Origin: JBNJGT01 sp964473285
GTDB lineage: Archaea; Nanobdellota; Nanobdellia; Woesearchaeales; JACJVW01
Length of the DNA stretch: 25,199 nucleotides
NCBI GenBank assembly: GCA_964473285.1
Contig: CAYYOI010000022.1
Span: 1-25,199 of the forward strand
Direction: 5' to 3'
Below the pieces are notes generated by a model that was given only the letters and a program-made list of their open reading frames with translations, was not told where the DNA came from and did no database searches. Made by a program: the position numbers and the translations under genes. Shown here piece by piece: positions 22,626-25,199 of this stretch. How positions within the stretch are numbered: position 1 is the stretch's first letter; every line of letters starts with the position of its first letter.

Positions 22626-25103
22626 TTAGTTAGTAGTATCAGAAATATGGATATCAATGTTGAGGTAATCCTGACCTTCTTCAATCTGGAAATCTTCATA
22701 TATTCCTAAGATAAAATTTTGCATGTCTTCTTCTGGTTTATATTTCTCCCATATCTGATCTATGACAATCTTTCCGCCTAAAGCATTTATTATGCGTCTG
22801 AGATATTCTAGGTCATTACGGTGTTTCCTGAAACTGTGAGTCTCCTCATCAAGTGATTCTTTTGATGAGTCTAAAAAAAGAACCAGTACTTTGCGCCTGA
22901 TCTGGGCCAAAATCTGGAGGTGAAGAGTATCACTCTCTTTTCTGGCGCTAATAATTATGTTGCCACCATCAGGACAGCTGTAGAGGCTAGTATCAACAAT
23001 TATCTGCAGGGCTTTTTTGAGATATGAGGTGTTCTGATTTATATTTATTTGCGGTTGATCATAAAAAGCAACCCCTATCTCATGCCTAAGGATCGTATGT
23101 TCATGACTGAAGAGAGTTTCTTTTATGATATTATGAATGTTAATAGATTCTTTTTTGGTTATCTCTTCTTGGTTTATCTTCTGGTATTCTTCAGGTTTGG
23201 TTATATCCTGTATCTTTTTGCCGTAGATGTATATCGTTTCCCATAAGAGAGTTTTTTTGCGTTGGATACCTACAAGAAAGCCGTTCCTGCGAAAAATGTG
23301 TTTGATCATAGTATCGTTTCCGATCCATTCAAGATTTGATATGATGTAGAAGAACCGGTCGTATTCTATGAAGCATAATCTCCCTCCCTTTTCAAGTCGC
23401 AGGTTCATGTCATACAGAATGTCATCGAGCTTTTCTATCCTATCCAGAACTGAGATTGAGACTATTTTTTCCACTTTTGGTATGTCTGGGTGCACACGTT
23501 CGGTGTGCAGATGGTCATGAAGGGTTTTTACATGAATATGGCCTTTTCTTTTCATTCGCTTGTCAGTTATTGTTATGCTTTTTGTTGAAATATCTGTTGC
23601 ATAGATCCTGCCTTTTGGGCCAACTTCTTCCGCAAGGTGTTTTGTCAATGTTCCAACAGAACAACCAAATTCAAGGATTGTCTTTCCTTTTATGTCTCCT
23701 AGGAGATGAAGTATGTCTTGACGGATGGATCTTGGAACTAATAGCTCCTCAAAAAACAGGGTGATATAAGCTAGCATATTGTTTAGGGTATTGACTGCCT
23801 TTGGGTTGTATTGCAACTGCATGAAAAAATACACCGGGACACCCATGAGGATAAAAGTTGCTGCCAGTTGTAATGATTGTAGTGCATTGTTTGCTTCAGT
23901 GATCCAGAAATAAAATAGTATTCCAAAGAAGCCTATCATGACGAAAGGTCCAGTATGGGGAAAGGGTGCGTTAAAGTAACGTTTTGTACCAGGCTGCTTG
24001 AATCTTAGAATTGCTACAAGAAGTATAACTGCAGAATAAAGTAAAAGAAGAAGGGGAAGAAGCATCTCCAGTAATGCATGGTAATTTCCAGAACCTATGA
24101 ACACAAGGGCGATTGATATTGTTGCCTGGAATATTATCGCATTATAAGGTGTGGAATTTTTTGGGTGGATCTCAGCGAATTTTTTTGGGAACATCTTATC
24201 CTGAGCAAGAGAAAGGATCAAACGGGGAGATGTTGTTATCCATCCTGCAACTGAACCTATAAGTGATACATAGATAAGAATTGTAAAGACTCCTACTGCC
24301 TGTACGCCGAAATTATTGCCTGCAAGCGCAAGCAAAGGAGCTTCAGATGCTGCAAAGATATGCCAGTCAAGGGAGCCCAATGAACTTACAACTAAAAGAA
24401 GGGAGATCAATGTGATGAAAACTGTCCCTAGTACAAGGGCGCGGGGGACGACAATATGCCCGTTCTTTGTCTCTTCTGCAAGGAAGAGAGGGGATTCCCA
24501 ACCAAAGAACGTTTCTGCTATCATGAAGATTGTCACTAAAAGAATAGGGATGTTCCAGGGCGTTGGTGTAAGCTTTCCTGGGTCAAGATTGATGAAATTT
24601 GAGATTATTATTATTGATAAGGTGCTAAGTGTAATGAAGGCAAAAGTGACCAGCATGGTTGATGAGGTCTTGATCCCTTTGAATGTGATATAATTGAATA
24701 TCAGGATAAAAAGGACTGAAATAAGTTCTTTTAAGTAAAGTATCTCAAAAGGCAACAGGTATTGGATTGCACCAATAGTAAGCATTGCAATAGTTATGTT
24801 TGATGCGACAAGAGCGCTCCAACCGATAAGAAAAGAAATAGGCCTGGGATAGACATGCTTTGAGAACTCATAGATCCCACCTGCCTTGGGAAACATGGAG
24901 CATAGCTCCCCAAAAAGGGAAGCGATATAAATTGAGATTATTGACAATATTACCCAGGCAAGGATCGAGGAAGTGCCCATGACACCGGCTCCAATTGCAG
25001 GAAGAAAAAAGATTCCTGTGCCCATTATGGAATTCACAGTAAGGAAAATGAGGGTCTTGAAACTCAGGCTCTTTTTTAGTCCAACAGAGGATTTGGTTGG
25101 CAT
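22626..25103 (-). CDS. APC amino-acid permease fused to a SAM methyltransferase and a histidine-kinase-like ATPase domain
   Basis: An 825-residue three-part protein. Residues 10-430 are an APC-superfamily permease: NSIMGTGIFFLPAIGAG (24-40) with the broken first helix, FPKAGGIYEF (71-80) and about twelve membrane helices. Residues 455-630 are a class I methyltransferase: TILEFGCSVGTLTKHLAEEV (475-494), IYATDIS (500-506) with the acidic ribose ligand, and KGGRLCFIEYDRFF. Residues 650-805 resemble a GHKL ATPase: the N-box helix is degenerate (LKKALQIIVDTSLYSCPDGGNI, 695-716) and DLEYLRRIINALGGKIVIDQ (764-783) matches the end of the G2 region, with the glycine-rich lid lost. No phospho-acceptor histidine helix is seen. 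The likely idea is a transporter that senses and signals, like transporter-kinase fusions such as CbrA, but with a methyltransferase added. No neighbouring gene shares its transcript. Confidence 0.85.
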   Translation of the reverse strand: MPTKSSVGLKKSLSFKTLIFLTVNSIMGTGIFFLPAIGAGVMGTSSILAWVILSIISIYIASLFGELCSMFPKAGGIYEFSKHVYPRPISFLIGWSALVASNITIAMLTIGAIQYLLPFEILYLKELISVLFILIFNYITFKGIKTSSTMLVTFAFITLSTLSIIIISNFINLDPGKLTPTPWNIPILLVTIFMIAETFFGWESPLFLAEETKNGHIVVPRALVLGTVFITLISLLLVVSSLGSLDWHIFAASEAPLLALAGNNFGVQAVGVFTILIYVSLIGSVAGWITTSPRLILSLAQDKMFPKKFAEIHPKNSTPYNAIIFQATISIALVFIGSGNYHALLEMLLPLLLLLYSAVILLVAILRFKQPGTKRYFNAPFPHTGPFVMIGFFGILFYFWITEANNALQSLQLAATFILMGVPVYFFMQLQYNPKAVNTLNNMLAYITLFFEELLVPRSIRQDILHLLGDIKGKTILEFGCSVGTLTKHLAEEVGPKGRIYATDISTKSITITDKRMKRKGHIHVKTLHDHLHTERVHPDIPKVEKIVSISVLDRIEKLDDILYDMNLRLEKGGRLCFIEYDRFFYIISNLEWIGNDTMIKHIFRRNGFLVGIQRKKTLLWETIYIYGKKIQDITKPEEYQKINQEEITKKESINIHNIIKETLFSHEHTILRHEIGVAFYDQPQININQNTSYLKKALQIIVDTSLYSCPDGGNIIISARKESDTLHLQILAQIRRKVLVLFLDSSKESLDEETHSFRKHRNDLEYLRRIINALGGKIVIDQIWEKYKPEEDMQNFILGIYEDFQIEEGQDYLNIDIHISDTTN

Positions 25104-25125
25104 AAAAATGTATCTGGATGGCTCA

Positions 25126-25134
25126 TTTATAAAG
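25126..25134 (-). promoter_or_regulatory. TATA box of the permease fusion gene
   Basis: CTTTATAAA on the minus strand, about 27 nt before ATG 25103, consistent with a leaderless message. The 65 bases beyond it to the window end show no gene. Confidence 0.6.
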
Positions 25135-25199
25135 TTTCGGCTTCAATGGGGTGTGTAGATATCCTTTCAACATTATGATTTCTAGCTGATCATAACCAT

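Overview
This window reads as archaeal chromosome, coded on both strands and almost without spare DNA. The archaeal signals are TATA boxes centred about 26 nt before the ATG of most first-in-operon genes (leaderless transcripts), Shine-Dalgarno motifs mainly before internal genes, an archaeal-type FtsZ, and overlapping ATGA stop/start pairs. The lineage cannot be fixed from this sequence. A DPANN-like or euryarchaeal host would fit the compact, orphan-rich content. No rRNA, tRNA, CRISPR array, transposase or integrase was seen. A 100-base run of N (5968-6067) is a scaffold join, and it looks spurious: the 27 nt on each side are identical, and merging them restores one intact reading frame.

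Layout. 1-3.4 kb: a DedA/VTT membrane protein, two CheW-domain proteins in one operon, then ftsZ with a Q-rich coiled-coil partner gene. 3.4-6.6 kb: a scramblase/LURP-like protein, a transglutaminase-like protein overlapping a TPR protein, and a lone CheY-like receiver. 6.7-13.0 kb: a four-gene operon whose products are all exported or membrane anchored (a beta-rich orphan, a 959-residue helical orphan, an anchored TIM-barrel glycosidase-like protein, and a protein with DxDxDG calcium loops and an Ig-like tail). 13.0-17.5 kb: a degenerate membrane GT2 glycosyltransferase, an orphan, and a GT4 glycosyltransferase co-transcribed with a nucleotidyltransferase-fold protein. 17.6-20.6 kb: a GNAT acetyltransferase and an overlapping kinase-fold/radical SAM pair. 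20.6-25.1 kb: a Tat-exported TIM-barrel-like protein with a secreted orphan, and an 825-residue fusion of an APC amino-acid permease, a SAM methyltransferase and a histidine-kinase-type ATPase relic.

Two themes tie the genes together. The first is the cell surface: two exported TIM-barrel proteins, two glycosyltransferases and the four-gene exported operon suggest building or remodelling of a surface glycan or protein coat. The second is signalling and division: CheW pair, CheY and ftsZ lie within 6 kb, with no CheA or receptor in view, and the permease fusion at the far end carries a kinase-like ATPase domain without a visible phospho-acceptor histidine. The permease fusion and the exported operon are the best candidates for undescribed systems.
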